64,000 nt of DNA from Acanthaster planci (taxonomy: Eukaryota; Echinodermata; Asteroidea; Valvatida; Acanthasteridae), in assembly GCF_001949145.1 (NCBI RefSeq), contig NW_019091486.1, positions 586,691 through 650,690 of the forward strand, written 5' to 3'. The notes beneath the pieces were generated by a model, which did not search any database, was not told the origin of the DNA, and saw only the letters and a list, made by a program, of their open reading frames with translations. Shown here piece after piece: positions 24,081 to 37,702 of this stretch. Position numbers and translations under genes: made by a program. Position 1 is the stretch's first letter; each line of letters begins with the position of its first letter.

Positions 24081-26038
24081 TGTACTGGTACATGTACATC
24101 TAATGGCTGGAACGATTCAGTGTTGGGACCACTGACCCAGATCCAGATTTGTGGCCATGTTCTAGAACTTAGAAGATAAGTCTGTACATACAGCACATGT
24201 ACATGTGTACGGCAATGTACCACAGTTTGATTTCAATGGGTACATGTATACCCATTCAAACCGAACAACATATTTTTACAAACAGTAAAACAAACAGTGA
24301 AGAACAGACTTTCCCAATTAGTTCCACGTAGTAGGTGTACATTTACAATACATGCAAGCAAAGGTCTTGGCTAACCAAACTCTGCATACAATGCGCACCC
24401 TACAGATTCGACTGTAAAGTCCTGCTTGAGTTCTGAGCAATGTTTACTCAAGCCCTTTTGTGTCCACTTCTTTGGCACGATACATTTTCTTTTCTTTCCT
24501 CACCTCTCGCTTTGTCCGCGATGGTGGGAACGCTTCCAGCGCCCACCCCAAATGGGATCCGTTCAACACCACTGTCAAGGTGTCATTATGCGGACGGTCT
24601 GGCATCTATTGTGAATAATTCACTCGGGCACGCATTCTCAATGTGTGTCAACCGTCTTGTATTCTCAGCGGCTTATGAAGTGGGACAGTCCTTTTTTGTG
24701 GGCCCCGCTGGGGGGGGGGAAACGAACAGTGAAAGCCCATGACTGAAGGCAGTTGATTGTGATATTTGGGAAAAGATTGATGCCATACAACTTACAAGCA
24801 AGTACATGTACATGTACGTTGACGGGATGTACAGCTTAGATGTCACACAGTTGAACAATTTGAACTCAAGTAGTCAGTGCAGCAGGGATTCACTACCAAA
24901 TCATCCATGTTTAATACGATTTTGCTCGACCCCTTGGGGTTTAAATAAGGGATGTTGAGAGAACAATTCAGCTAGACTATTTCCCATCCATTTGAAGTTT
25001 TTTTCTTGTCCTCTTTTCTTCAGTATGACAAATGTGGATTTGAAAGCGAGTTTCATTTCAAAGGAGACAGCTTACTTAAAAAAAAATTATCACAATAACA
25101 ATCTGTTTGTAAATAATGCATCACACTTATAGACATCATTTGGATTTCTGAAGTTAAGTGATTTTGTCTTATAATCTGTGGTTTGTCCGTTTGGCTGAAG
25201 ATTTCAATTTCAAATGTCATCAGCATCCAAATCTTCATCCCAGTAGCTCAAGTAATGTGTCACATGATTTTAAAATTGTGTACTTCAAGCCTTCAAGGGG
25301 CATCAAGCTCCGGGTTTCTAATATCCTTCACCTACAGATCCTGAAGAATTCTGTAATCTTCAGTATACCAGTGAATTTCCAAGGATCTGGGAGGGTTTGT
25401 GTTCAGCAGTGCCTCATCTAGCTACATGTATCTCCTACATGAACCTGAACATAAACAATTTTGGAGAGGCAGTTTTTACTCATTTCAATCCATTTCCTTC
25501 TGAAATATGGACTCTTGTTATGACAAGGTTGTAGAGACCATGACTTTGTTAAAACAAGGACTTTGTTATAAGAGTAGAAAAACATAATTAGAAAAATTGT
25601 GATTCTTGACATGTGTTCTTTTCAATTTCTTTATATTCGTATTTTGTTAAACAGTGTTCTTTATAAAAAGCGTGGACTGCAGGTATGTGTCACTTTCATG
25701 TACCAAGTGTGAGTTGAAAAAATATTACTGGAAGTAGCCAGGCATTTCCTAAATTTGGCTAGGAATTGATATTGAAATCCTAGATAAAGTCTTGAGTTCA
25801 GGAGGGTCGGGTGTTTCAGGGTGGTTTTTTACGGCAAAAAATTTCTAGAAATTCGACCTCTTGTTCTCAGACTGAACACATTTGAACAGAATGTACCATT
25901 TACTGACTGCACTACACATATCATTACATACCGGTGTGGTGCGTGGAGGGCCCGGGCAAATGAATGCACATTTTTGGGTGACAGGAAGTACAGGTGTATG
26001 TATATATTTCTCAGTCCCCTGTTTTGATGGGAAGCGAC

Positions 26039-26278
26039 TTAATACTAGCCCGTGAAACCTGGTGCGCTACTTTTTTTCAGTAGCTGGGGTGACAAATGAT
26101 TCATGAAGAGGGGACAATGCAATACACCATTTAAGACATTTCAAAAACGCGAATCAATTACANNNNNNNNNNNNNNNNNNNNNNNNNNNNNNNNNNNNNN
26201 NNNNNNNNNNNNNNNNNNNNNNNNNNNNNNNNNNNNNNNNNNNNNNNNNNNNNNNAGACCAGGTTTCACGGGTTAATA
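26039..26278. mobile_element. Inverted-repeat element spanning an assembly gap
   Basis: TTAATACTAGCCCGTGAAAC followed by CTGGT at 26039-26063 is matched in inverse by ACCAGGTTTCACGGGTTAAT at 26258-26277, directly after the gap. Both flanks also carry GTTTTGATG and GCGACTT words. The interior is mostly missing, so length and identity are unknown. A long foldback structure may be the reason for the gap. Confidence 0.6.
26163..26255. other. Assembly gap (93 N)
   Basis: Run of undetermined bases lying between the two arms of an inverted repeat. Confidence 0.99.
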
Positions 26279-27587
26279 TCTAGTCATTTCCGTTTTGATG
26301 TAGCGACTTTCATTGAAATTGTATAAATATTATAAATTACTCATAAAAAAGACATCACTGTGCTGCTTTCATTCTGTAGAGTTTCATTGAATGTCAGAGC
26401 TGGTGTGATTATTAATGCATGCTTACACATTAATCTGTGCATGTACCTGTACATGCATGTAATGATGCGGAACTTTGGCAGTTTAAAGGCCAAAAAATAG
26501 CACTTTTTTATAAGGTACTTGTGACAATCAAGTATCATGTCTTCATGAGTCCACCACCAGTACAGTATGTAATCTTACTGTAATCCCGCACCTCACCATG
26601 TTCATAGTCCTTTCAACGTCTGCAAATAAGATAGCCAAAATTAAACTCAACAGGGAAGGCGGCATCTCCCGGCAGGATCAAATTCCCACGAACTGGCTTC
26701 AGTCAGCATCCTGACACATCAAGCTAATCCCCTCTGTGATTCAAGCTGCAATATTTCCTGCCGGGGTTAGTGATACGAGGACTCCAACTCCAAGCCATCA
26801 AAAGCCCTGCCTGCCTGCCTGATTCAGAGTGTGTGCGAGTGAGTGGCATTTGGAATGGCACCCCATGACCACAGAATGGACTGTGTGACCATGGTGTGAC
26901 AGACACTGCACTCCACACATACGCGTACGTCCAACACAGGCAAAAATAAATGTTAACATTCTCACCCAAAAAACCATGCCTTCATGTGATCCAACCCCTC
27001 ACCAAATTTCCACAATTCCTCTACTGCATAACAGGGGGATAACAACTAGTTAGGAAAGTCATGAAAGTGGAGAAAATACTTACATGGGAAGGAAAAACGG
27101 GGTTAGAATATCCGGGAGATGGCAAAATTTATCCACAGAGTCAAGTAGAAACCATGCATAAACAGCACTTGGTTTTTTTTCCCTCAGCAATAGGAGGGCT
27201 AGAAAGCCAAGCACTCAATGCACAAAGGATCGGACTGGGCTGTACCATTCACTCACTCCGGTGGGGGTGCAGGGGGGCTTTGTGGACAAAAGCCAGAGGG
27301 ACTTGGATCAATACTGTGGGTTTTTGGCTTCATTTGCATGACAATCAAGCAGGGCCCTGTGTACATTGTTCAAAAGTGTGGCCCAGTGAGGGAGATTTGG
27401 AGTGCAGACTGTTGTGCTTGTGGGGTCAGGAAGTTAGGAGAACTGGACATATAGGCTGATGAGAAATAATTGAACATGACACAATAGGTAAAGGAATGTT
27501 GACTGGCAGGAGAGGCTTCAGGCCATGGGGGTAGGGATGGGGGTGATGAGGGGAATGATGCCCATACCGGCACCAGTTTGCTGTAGG

Positions 27588-27798
27588 TGCAAATTTCACC
27601 ATATGCAGCAAGGTATGAGACAGAGAGAACCCCCCCCCCTGCTTTGTGCTGGTCATTGTCTCCCAGGAATCTGGGGAATTCCTTTCAGACATCTTGGGGG
27701 GATGCGTTAAGTAACAATAGTCTGGAATGAGTATAGGGATTGGACATGTTGGGGGGGGTACCCCTCGGTCTCATTTCTTGCTGGGTATAAATTTCACT
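27588..27798 (+). mobile_element. MITE-like element with G-runs, copy 1
   Basis: The ends are inverted repeats: GCAAATTTCACC...GCAAGGTATGAGAC on the left against GTCTCATTTCTTGC...TATAAATTTCAC on the right. The interior includes GTGCTGGTCATTGTCTCCC, GGAATCTGGGGAATTCCTTT and AACAATAGTCTGGAATG. The reverse complement of 30071-30262 has the same words in the same order, about 75% by eye, which shows a dispersed family. Confidence 0.7.
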
Positions 27799-30070
27799 CG
27801 GATGAAGACAAAGCAAGCATTTAAAGCTCGTTAGGTAGTTTCAGAGAAAGAGTTTCACCTAATTACCAAGACTCTGCTTACCTCACATGAAGTCAATATA
27901 CCGGTATGATCCCAAGAGCCGCTCCAAGAAGGATCCACCATGATCCGTCATATCTGTAAACAAATCATTCCAGAATTTACTTCACAGCAAACTGATCCAT
28001 AATTTGGTGTCCTTTTCAAGGACGGAGAAGTGGGCACCTGTATACAGTCCGTGTTCATCTATACACGGTAAAAATCTTAGTTCTGTGAACATGACAAAAA
28101 AGAAAGCCATACGACCACCAGCAACATTTATGGAGCTTATGGATGTGATAGGAGAAAGAAGCTGGAATTCGCCACTTTGATGGCTACCTTGGCAGAGGAA
28201 TCACTCCAAGTTGTGAAGAAAATCATGTAGATTACATGTAAACAAGTCAATCAAATGAAGGCTCTTCCAAAAGAAGTGCAAACAATTAAGAAAGTACCAG
28301 TGTTTACACCTGTCGGACACAACTTCACCTCAACAGTCAACGTCCTAGCACAAAGCAATAAATGTATCGGTATACATGCACATATACTACATGTATGTAT
28401 GCATGATGTTTGATCGACAAGACTTGAATGTGGCCAACGCATTCACATTATTGTCTTTGCACTACCCACGACCTATTAATAATCACAATATGTACCATTG
28501 GTTTGAGTTTGGAGTACCGCAGTAAAATTTCAATTACTGGTCAGTACACTACCGATATATTTTACAGATGATACCAACCAGGGTGATTCTGAATGAGTTT
28601 CATTTCAGATGTGCACTGTTGAAATTCATAATAGAAGTAATATTGTGAACTTCACAATGTAGTGATGGATGGCAGTGCAAATGAAATCTGATTCAAACTA
28701 TTACAAGATGCCCGATTCCAGTGAGCACGTCTACCACTCAGCTAGGAAAGGCAGAAAAATTGTTTGTAATTATCGAAATGTGTACTTGCACGGTAAGTTT
28801 CCACATGATAAATGTACATGTACAGTATGCTTATGTCTTAAAATCACTGCTCTAAATCAGCTGACTAAACTACACTTTTCGGGACAGGTTGCCAGTCTAC
28901 AAAATGCGGCCCTGCCTTCATTCAGTGAATAAATACCGGGCGGCCTTTTGACCTGTGAGGAGTAAGATTCCTCTTGCCTGGTGTATGACAGCCAATAATG
29001 AAAGTATTCACATTCCAGAGGGGCACCTCAGCAACCAAATCAAATAAGCAGTCTCTGGGACTTTTTACCCAATAACCTGTACAACCAATGGAGCTCCAGG
29101 GTACATGCATTCAACCCTTTTCAAGTTACGGTGAATAAAACATCCATTTTATCCATCAAGAAAAGACTCAACTTTACAATGTACCCCCAACATGCACAGT
29201 TTGTTAATAGGACTGACTCCACCCAGTTTCACAAATGAAGGCCTGTTTGTTTTTGTTCCTCCTGGTACTAGTTCTGGCGACGGCATCATACCAACTTTTG
29301 TCACCACGTGTACATGTCACTCATAACGTACAGTATGTTTAAATGTCTGTTACACAAAATTGGGTATCGGGGCAAGTCCCTTCTGATTTAGTTTAGCATG
29401 CCTTAATAACACTGGGCCAAAACAAGATTACCCAATATTCAGTTCTTTATTATCACAACGGATAACAATTTTGAAATGATTTCATTGTACGTTTTCTTTT
29501 ACAAAGGATCGAAGAAAATGTAAATCGGATTTATACTGTCAACTGCACTGAAGCAGAGAAAAAACCATACCAAAAAAAGATGGTGCTGCATGTATTTCTC
29601 CAAATTGTGCAGGCCCTTACCATCATTGCAGGGATGTGTACCTCATGTACCGGTTCATGTACTAGTACTCAACAATTTATTTTCTTTTTCCATTATCATT
29701 TGCTACAGGTCTGCACCCAAAGGTGAAAGTAGCTTAAATCTTTCATGTACAGATACCATTGGAACACTCACTCACATAGGTCTTTGCAAACAGTCTTAGC
29801 CAAACAGGGTATCCCTCCCTCCTCAACGCCACCCCAAACAAAAAATAAAGAAGAGAGGAAGGAAACCAAATTATACTTGATAAAATTGTCGAGAATACCT
29901 CTACCAGCGTGCTCAGCTACTTCCCTATCCTGCTGTTTCAATTACATAGTAAAATGTACTTTGTAGGCCTACAAAAGTACAAGATGAGTGTTTTAGGCTC
30001 AAGAGACATTAAGTTCTGGTTCATCACTTTACCATCCCCCCAAAATGCCATTCCAAAATTTCAAGGTCCA

Positions 30071-30262
30071 TGTTTTATGCACCAGGCAAGATATGGGACG
30101 GAGGGGTACCCCCCTTACCTGCCCAAACCCTATACACACTCTAGACTATTGCTACCTAACACATTCCCCCCCTAGAAGTCTGTAAAGAATTCCTGAGATT
30201 CCGATCAAACAATGACCAACACAAAGGCGGGGGGGTTCGCTCCGTCCCATATCTTGCTTCAA
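30071..30262 (-). mobile_element. MITE-like element with G-runs, copy 2
   Basis: The terminal arms GCAAGATATGGGACGGAGG (from 30087) and CTCCGTCCCATATCTTGC (to 30257) form an almost perfect inverted repeat of about 20 bases. The interior in reverse complement aligns with copy 1 at 27588-27798. No transposase frame. This copy has better preserved ends than copy 1. Confidence 0.75.
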
Positions 30263-32050
30263 ATGATGTTTAACATTTACTGGATGCTAATTAAGGGATG
30301 GTATAACCACAGCACAGAAGGATTATCTCTTCCCTCCCGGCCTCCCCTTCCCCCATGCAGTGGCTATCATAAACCCATGGAGTGTATGGAACATGTACAG
30401 AATATCTATAAACGTGCTAAGTTCGGTGCTAAGTTTCGTAAACACCTTTACATTGCTGACTGTAACGAAACTCCCTGGTGCAAAAGAGCCACGGTTAAAA
30501 AATATGCCAATTAGCCACACAAAGGCTAGGAGGGATTAAGGGATGTTGGGTACATTCACGCTTCATTAGACCGCTGATCCCGGTATTACCGCCACCAATC
30601 CTAACCATCGGGGAGACCGGACAGGCTTTGAGGAGGAGAATAAAAAAACTGCCACCTGCAATTGGCAGTAATCTAGATTGAGCCAGTCCAGGTAACAGGA
30701 TGCCGGTCACTTCTGAAGAAAGGGGGAGGCTCTTGGGCTGGAGAGCGGGTAAGAAATGGGCTTCGATTGTTGGGCAGGAGAGAGAAGATGTGGTTAAGAT
30801 GAGTTAATTGGGGATGCCCAGGAGGAGCAACAAGGGAATGACTGTAGGCTGACGACAAAGTAAAAAAGAAGAGAAATTCTCACAATTACTTAATCATTTA
30901 GTCATGCAACTGTGCTACAGAGTGTACGAGTGCATTAATAAGTTTGGTAGAAGCGTGAATAATTTCCATTTGGACAAGGAACTGTCCGTTACTGTTTATC
31001 ATGCACATGTGTAATTTCAATGATTTTTTTGCACTCATCAACCAGTCCTTACATTCAAGCAACGCAGGCTAATTTCACAGTCATAAAAAAGGGGTGCATG
31101 ATGCTTCCCTACATGTAGATACACCAACAAACAAATGTAAATGTTACATGTACTTGTACATTCATTAAAATGTAATTCTTAAATACATTTCATACATGTA
31201 CATGTATAAAATGTATAATAAAAGAGAAATACTGTTCTTTCTGATGTAGTTTAAGAAATTAAGTCAATGCTGATAAATGTGTGTATGAGGCTACCGTAAG
31301 CCAAACAGAAAACTTACAAGGCTGTACAGTACATTGTAAATCGGCAGACCGACAGCCTGTCTAATAATAGAAAGGAAAGGACATAAATTTACAATACATA
31401 CCTGTACTGTACTTTTCAAAACACTGCAAAACTAACACTGGGAACAATTTTACAACTGACCTACCGGTACCAGTAAACAGCAGCAGGTCAGCAAGTTGGG
31501 ATTGACCAAAAAAGGGGGGAGGGTGGCGGTGGTACATGCATGTAGAAGGAAGAGGTGCCACCTGCTGAGGCCACTGACCCAGGATGACCCCCCCAGTCAT
31601 TTATTGTGAGGGATCGTTGCCATGGAAACCACATCAATGAAGTGTCAATCAGAGGGGATGATTTACATGTAGGCAAAGGAGAGGGCCATGAAGAGCTGTG
31701 CAGCCTAAAGGGTTTCCATCCCCACACCCCACTGGGTAAGATTAAGCCTCAGTCTGGAATCCTGAGAGGGAAAGGTCTATCACCACTGAAAATTGGCCGT
31801 TAGTTTCGCCACTTTGTATTTTCAATGTTAGCAATGGACTGAAAAGGTGGATGTACGTGTACATGTATATACCAGTAGGCCTTGAAACCAAATTGTTGGT
31901 TGATGTGGTCACATGTTGTCTTGTTAATCTCCTCTGCTTTAACTGTATAACAAATTTGTTAATTTACAAAAATGTTCCTCCATGGGCCATCTCACTCTTT
32001 CTTTGTCCCCTGAAGAATACTGGGCTTTTAACAGGGTACAGGTACATGTA

Positions 32051-32438
32051 GGTGGGTTGGCATTCACCAGGTTCGGAGGACAAGTTCTTTTGTCAGGGAA
32101 ACTTGAACCGAGTTGTGGGGACATTTGTGAGTCCCCACAACGTTTTCGGTCCCCACAAAATAGGTGAAACATGGAGTGTAGGTGGGTTGGCATTCATCAG
32201 GTTCAGGACAAGTTCTTTTGTCAGGGAAACTTGTACTGAGTTGTGGGGACATTTGTGAGTCCCCACAACGTTTTCGGTCCCCACAAAATAGGTGAAACAT
32301 GGAGTGTAGGTGGGTTGGCATTCATCAGGTTCGGAGGACAAGTTCTTTTGTCAGGGAAACTTGAACTGAGTTGTGGGGACATTTGTGAATCCCCACAATG
32401 TTTTCGGTCCCCACAAAATAGGTGAAACATGGAGTGTA
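32051..32438 (+). repeat. Tandem array of three ~129-bp units
   Basis: Units at 32051-32180, 32181-32308 and 32309-32438 each begin GGTGGGTTGGCATTCA and end AACATGGAGTGTA, with very few differences. Each unit carries GTTGTGGGGACATTTGTGA followed by TCCCCACAACG, so it can form a strong hairpin (GTTGTGGGGA/TCCCCACAAC). A single diverged copy in inverse orientation lies at 37703-37861. High similarity between units indicates recent amplification or homogenisation. Confidence 0.92.
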
Positions 32439-33667
32439 CATGTATGTCCCCACAACTACGGTGCGGGAGCGTGTGTAGGCATCTGTGATATTCAATTAGG
32501 GATAGTATCATTTTGACTGTGATACATGTATCTTTCGTGTTTTATCGTAAGAGATGCTTCAGGTTGGGAAGGCTGTCACAAGATAACCAAACTACAGTAC
32601 ACAGGCTACACAAAGGCACCATAAGCTGTGTGCACACTTCACTAATTTGTTTTGGACCTCAAACAAGACATTCCAGTCTTTTGTTACTCTTGCGTGAAAC
32701 TGCTCCCCTTTGAAGTTAAAGTCCCCCCTTGTACAAAAGCGCTGCCGACCAGTCTAAAAACACAAAAACACCTCGGGATGACCACACTGCCAACAAGGTA
32801 CAGTAACAAACCTGCGGGGTAGGCAGCCCCAGAATGAACCCTTCCCCCCCTCGCATCCTCCCCAACAAGAGAAGCAAACAACCACTGGGACTTTAATTTG
32901 TTTGGCCTTCACATGTTTGAAAAGATAAAAAAAAAGTAGGGGGGGGGAAAGAAAGGAGGGAACTGAGGAAGCCACTGGCTGAGACATGGGTGGGCTGGGA
33001 GAGGCGATGGTGGACAGTGGTTAGACATTCCTTCCCATCAACGAGACTACAAAAAAAGCTTTCTTAAAACATTCTTGGTTTTGGTATTCCCAAATGATCC
33101 TTCAAATGCCACTTCACCACTATGAATAGGCCTATACCTATTCTGCCCATCATTGGAATCTTGTGTTTTAAAGTAAATTTGATAGAGCTGTCCACGCTCA
33201 CACAGTGCATGGGAGGCAAAATTGTGTGTTTTCCAAGAAGCAGAATTTTACATTACATTAATAACTGTGTAACAACTTGCCCAGTACCAAACTGGGAGTC
33301 AATCAATCTCCGAGTGATTCAGTTTTTTTGGGGGGGGTATTGACAATAAATTTATGTACGATACATACATGTACACGAATCCACCAAGATGCCAGAGTAA
33401 CTCTGTAGTAATTTGTAGCATCTCCTCCCAAGCCCCGCCCCTACCCTTTGCTCCCTTCTAAATCCTGAGAAGCCTCCCTAGGTACTATGAACTATTGGTA
33501 CATCATTCAATGATCATTCTGACTTAATAGTCTAGACAAAATCCACAGACATGCCCTTACTGGTGGTACACAACTCTACCTGTTCCCCAGACTGCCCTGA
33601 TTTTGACCTCTGACCCAGTCAATGGAGCCGGGACTCACTTATTCCTAGTATTTATGGCCTCCAGGGG

Positions 33668-33775
33668 GTAATGGAGCAGGGGTCTGGTAAATCAGCCCAC
33701 ACTTACCAGAACCCCTGAGGATGCTGCATCAGAAACTGCTCCCAATGTGTAATTTACTGCTCCATAGGGTAAATA
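33668..33775. repeat. Foldback (inverted repeat)
   Basis: CAGGGGTCTGGTAA (about 33678-33691) pairs with TTACCAGAACCCCTG (about 33704-33718) across a 12-base loop. A weaker outer pair, GGTAATGGAGCAG and CTGCTCCATAGG, encloses it. Could be a small decayed MITE; only one copy seen. Confidence 0.5.
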
Positions 33776-36263
33776 TTTGGTGGGTTGTTTAGAACCTGCA
33801 GTAGGGCCGAGATAGATGTATACAGGTGTACCTGGGTGATGAGACGAAGATGCTTCACAAGTTTATTGGTATACTTACCGGTGCCTGTACATTTACAGTT
33901 CAAATGTTTAAAGTGGCATGTACATTGTCCAGGACTAAACTAACACTGAAAACTGAAAAAAAAGTTTGGATTTTCTACAAATCCATTGATTTGCTTGAAT
34001 TTACTCCAGCCCTAAATATTCAGCGTACTCATGACATCCGAAATTTCTCAATGTCATGAGCGGGATACATGCTTTGTTTGCCTTTGATAGACCTGCTACA
34101 ATGTATAAAAATGAACAATGTAAATGAAAGTTCCAACCTTTCCTCTGCTGAAGTGGCATAAATATTGACACTAGAAACATCTCCTGAACAACCTGTACCA
34201 GAACCAATTACTACAGAATGTATGTTGGTCCATTACCTATAAACAAGGCACCCTGCAGCTAGCTGGGGTACTCATATAAAGCAGGACTGGTTCACCTCAA
34301 TCAATACACACCGAACATACTGTATCATCAATTATGCCCTTACCAATTTAGATGTTGGTGTCTTGCTCTCTAGTGCACCCACCACACATGTACATTGTAT
34401 TTGTCCAAACAAACCACGAGAAGTCACCAACCCTTTGGTTTATGAAAAGAACAAGTAACTTCAAGTTTCCAGTCTTGGCTTGTTTCCTCGCCACTTCAAC
34501 TCAAGAAACATCACATGTACATGTACATGTGAGCACAGAGCATGCACTTTATCTCTTGGGGACATTCCTCTGTTTTCACACGGTGAACAAAGCTTGGCAA
34601 AAGTTGTTATTTTATTTCTCACACTGTCATTACCACTCTTTGAGGCTGGATTTTTGTGCTTAGATTCCCATGACTGTTTCTCTTTAGCTTTGCTACAAAT
34701 ATTAGTCTACCCCAAGCCCAAATATCTCATATGCCTCCATAAAAACTGGGGAGGGAGGGGCTAAGGGACGGGGAGATGGTGTGGATGTGAAGTACTCTTG
34801 ATCCATACGAGGTTTATGCCACCTACCCATTCATTATTTAGACCAGTTGTGTTTTCAAGATTACACAAACAGGGTAAAACCACCCATGCTAGTGAGTGCC
34901 CATGGACAGATGAAAAACCCCTACAAGTACTTGCCATGAAACTTTGAGGGGGGACTGGGAATGCCTGCCATTTTACACCAGGGGGGCGCTTTTCATGATC
35001 AGGAGGTACGTACATGCACGTACAGTATGTGATATGCGAGAAAAGTTGGCCATTTGTCGACCCCAGAGCAATAAAACTGAAATTCATTCCTTTGAAAAGT
35101 ACATGTACGCAGCGGCAATTTCATTCTGTGCAACCCCTCACCTTGAAACAAGCTTTGGATTAACATACAATGTAAGTGGAAGTTCAAACATAAACAGATT
35201 TGAATGTGGACACTTTATTCTGATTTCTTTTCAAGTCAAAAAAAAAACTTGACAAATAACTAAATTTACGGGATGCATTTTCATACATGGGCGTGTACTA
35301 CGTGTACATGTGTCCTGCTCCCACTTATTAAAAATATTATTTTGTCCACATTTTGCGTGCTGTTTTCGTCTCCATTACTCTGTTGTAAAATCGGGCTGCT
35401 GGATATTCAGATCTACCGGTATAGACCAAAAATACAGTGTACCAACTAGAGTTTTACACCTCTGAAAAGTGAAAGGGGCTCTTCCACCATCAATTGACAT
35501 GAAGGAGGACGGCCTACAATGTACACCAATGCACTGCCGGTGCACTGGCACATGTACATTGTAAGGCTTCACGCTAGACAGATCTCGGGCTTGATGCCGG
35601 ATTGATGCAGGGTTGAAAACTGCCGACGATTCACACTGGAACATGTCGGACCCCACGTCAACCCTGTGTCAACCCCGAGACTGACTTCAACGCTCGTTGA
35701 ACTCAACCCTGCTCTGGACCAGGGTAAATTATACCCTTACAGTGGGAAAGGCGAAGGCAGTCATAGTATACAATACACATGTACGTACAGTACATTGTGT
35801 AATGTACATGTACATGTACTGCTCGTATTCTTGCTCAAACTTGGGAGGAAAAGTCAGTACAAGGGAACGACCCAATTACAGAGACATTCTCCCTGATCCC
35901 ATATTAATCATCCGCAGTGGCAACAATCGCAGTGAACCGCAAAGTTCCCCACCCTTTCTCATTCCATTCCCTGCAGGAAACATTTTTTACATGTGGGTCA
36001 CTGTAAATAAATCCAACATCGCAAGGCCTGCTGATGGATCCTGATGGTTTGTTTACTGGTCTCCCAATCCATAGCCTGAGTAAAAGGCAGATTGGTGATC
36101 TCTTAGGGAGAGAGACAAAAACAAACTGATGCTTTGAATTCTGCAGTGGCTGCATGTATCACCAGGGGAGGAAAATGACGTCCTTAAAAGATGCCTTACA
36201 GGTGTGTTGTATAAAACAACTCACGTGACAATGCCATGTTGTCTCCCAATATGCCGTATTTGT

Positions 36264-36443
36264 GTAATTCCAGAAATTAGGGGCCAAAAGTATGACATTT
36301 CCATGTCCCTGTTACATCTGACCTTTGTTATTTGACATGGAAATACATGTATCACCAGAATTGATTTCAAACTATTAGTATTTGTATGTCAGATGTGACA
36401 GAGACACAAAAAAAATGGACCCCCTAATTTCGGAAATTATCCA
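36264..36443. mobile_element. MITE-like foldback element, copy 2 (family of 19370-19629)
   Basis: Starts GTAATTCCAGAAATTAGGGG and ends CCCCTAATTTCGGAAATTAT. The interior shares TCTGACCTTTGTTATTTGAC, CATGGAAATA, GATTTCAAACTATTA and CAGATGTGACAGAGACAC with copy 1, in the same order. It lacks about 80 bases present near the middle of copy 1. Confidence 0.75.
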
Positions 36444-37702
36444 TTTTCAATTCTTGTTTACTACTCTAATGATCATTTTGGGGCCTTTTGTTTGTTTTTT
36501 ATTGGGTACAATGAGAATTACCATACTCGTGTTCTGTGATGTCATTCTAAGCATAAAATCCACATATAGGCCTAAATGCTATACTCATGCATCTATGCAT
36601 AAACAACTAATGGAAGTTTTGAAATACCGATAACTGGAAGTTCCTTTTCTTTGGAGATTTATCATGTCTTGTTTAAAGTACACTGTACCATGGTACATAA
36701 GCCAATGAGCAATCATTCAGTTCTGGTAAATGTTTTCAATGAGCAAATTTCGGGTTTATAATTTGAGTAGCAAACAATGAACATTTAGAAACTGAACAGT
36801 GCTTCCCTGACCGGCATCATGGCAACAGTGTCCTGGAAAAGCATATTACATGTATGTTATTTCTTGGGAATTATAATCAAAATGATCGAAAAACACTAGA
36901 AACAAGAGACAAATGAACATCCAGGAAGACAACATTCAATTTAAAGAGAAAAAGAAACCATGCAGCTACATGTATACACGACATATACAGGGTGTACATG
37001 TACATGTATATTAGGGTTGGGCTCCCAACGTCTAGTATGATTAATCTTCCACCTTGACAGACATGTGGACTCCTGGGCGCCAGTCCGATTTGAAGCCACT
37101 TAGCAATCTCATTGAAATTCCAAGTCTGCAGTGTGTCAGTCCACGTTGCGGATCATTCAAATTTTTTATAATACAGCGGATCAACCCAAACATGTACGGT
37201 TCATACATGTAAATCTAGTTTTGCCTTGTGCTGGTACAGAACTATGGCAATACTGGTACATGTAATTCTGATATGTACAGTCAGAAGTAATTAACCACAT
37301 ACATGTATGGGCATATATTGACTTTTACCCAAGTCCCTACTGATGTCTGTTTCAGTGGTCATCGCCAAAATACTGTTTTCGTCCAACTTCAATATCTCAA
37401 ATTGGCAACAATGAACAAATTTCTTATTGCACTGTACAGTACAAACATGTTTTGCAAGATGATGCCCTTTCTTTGCACAGCCAATCCAATTTTTGCAAAC
37501 AGAACTTTTCGGTCGGTGTTTTTGTTCCATATGCTTCGACATTCAAGAAAAGCACCTTACTGTGTCATGGAAACACTAGCAATCCTTTGCTGACTGCTAG
37601 AACAAGCCTTGTGATTGGTCAGATTGCACAAGGTTTGTGATGTATAGCCTGTCCAAATAGGGTAATACTCAAGACTGATGTACGTATGTGACGTACCTAA
37701 AC

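Larger units (their letters stand above)
16372..26038. other. Gene-free tract with dispersed palindromes and MITE-like elements
   Basis: No supportable coding exon. It holds scattered ACATGTAC simple sequence, an AAAC microsatellite (about 17482-17512), short A tracts (about 16737-16749 and 16822-16839), and inverted-repeat elements at 18657-18799, 19370-19629 and 23911-24080. Remaining sequence shows no recognisable structure. Confidence 0.6.
26279..32050. other. Gene-free tract with two copies of a G-run MITE
   Basis: No coding exon is supportable. It contains a short CCTG tetramer run (about 26808-26822) and two inverted-orientation copies of one MITE family (27588-27798 and 30071-30262). 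Homopolymeric G/C runs of seven to nine bases are frequent and mostly lie in or near these elements. The rest is AT-rich DNA with nothing recognisable. Confidence 0.55.

Noticed and set aside
32051-32438. Direct repeats with internal palindromes, superficially like a CRISPR array
   Set aside because: Units are adjacent with no unique spacers, and the genome is eukaryotic.
32093-32511. Repeating open frames with CFTYFVGTENVVGTHKCPHNS-like peptides
   Set aside because: They are translations of the ~129-bp tandem units, not a protein family.
37291-37542. Minus-strand frame with several Cys and His (HMEQKH, CKNWIGC, CTVQC), suggestive of a zinc finger
   Set aside because: Spacing does not fit a C2H2 or other known finger, and there is no supporting exon structure.
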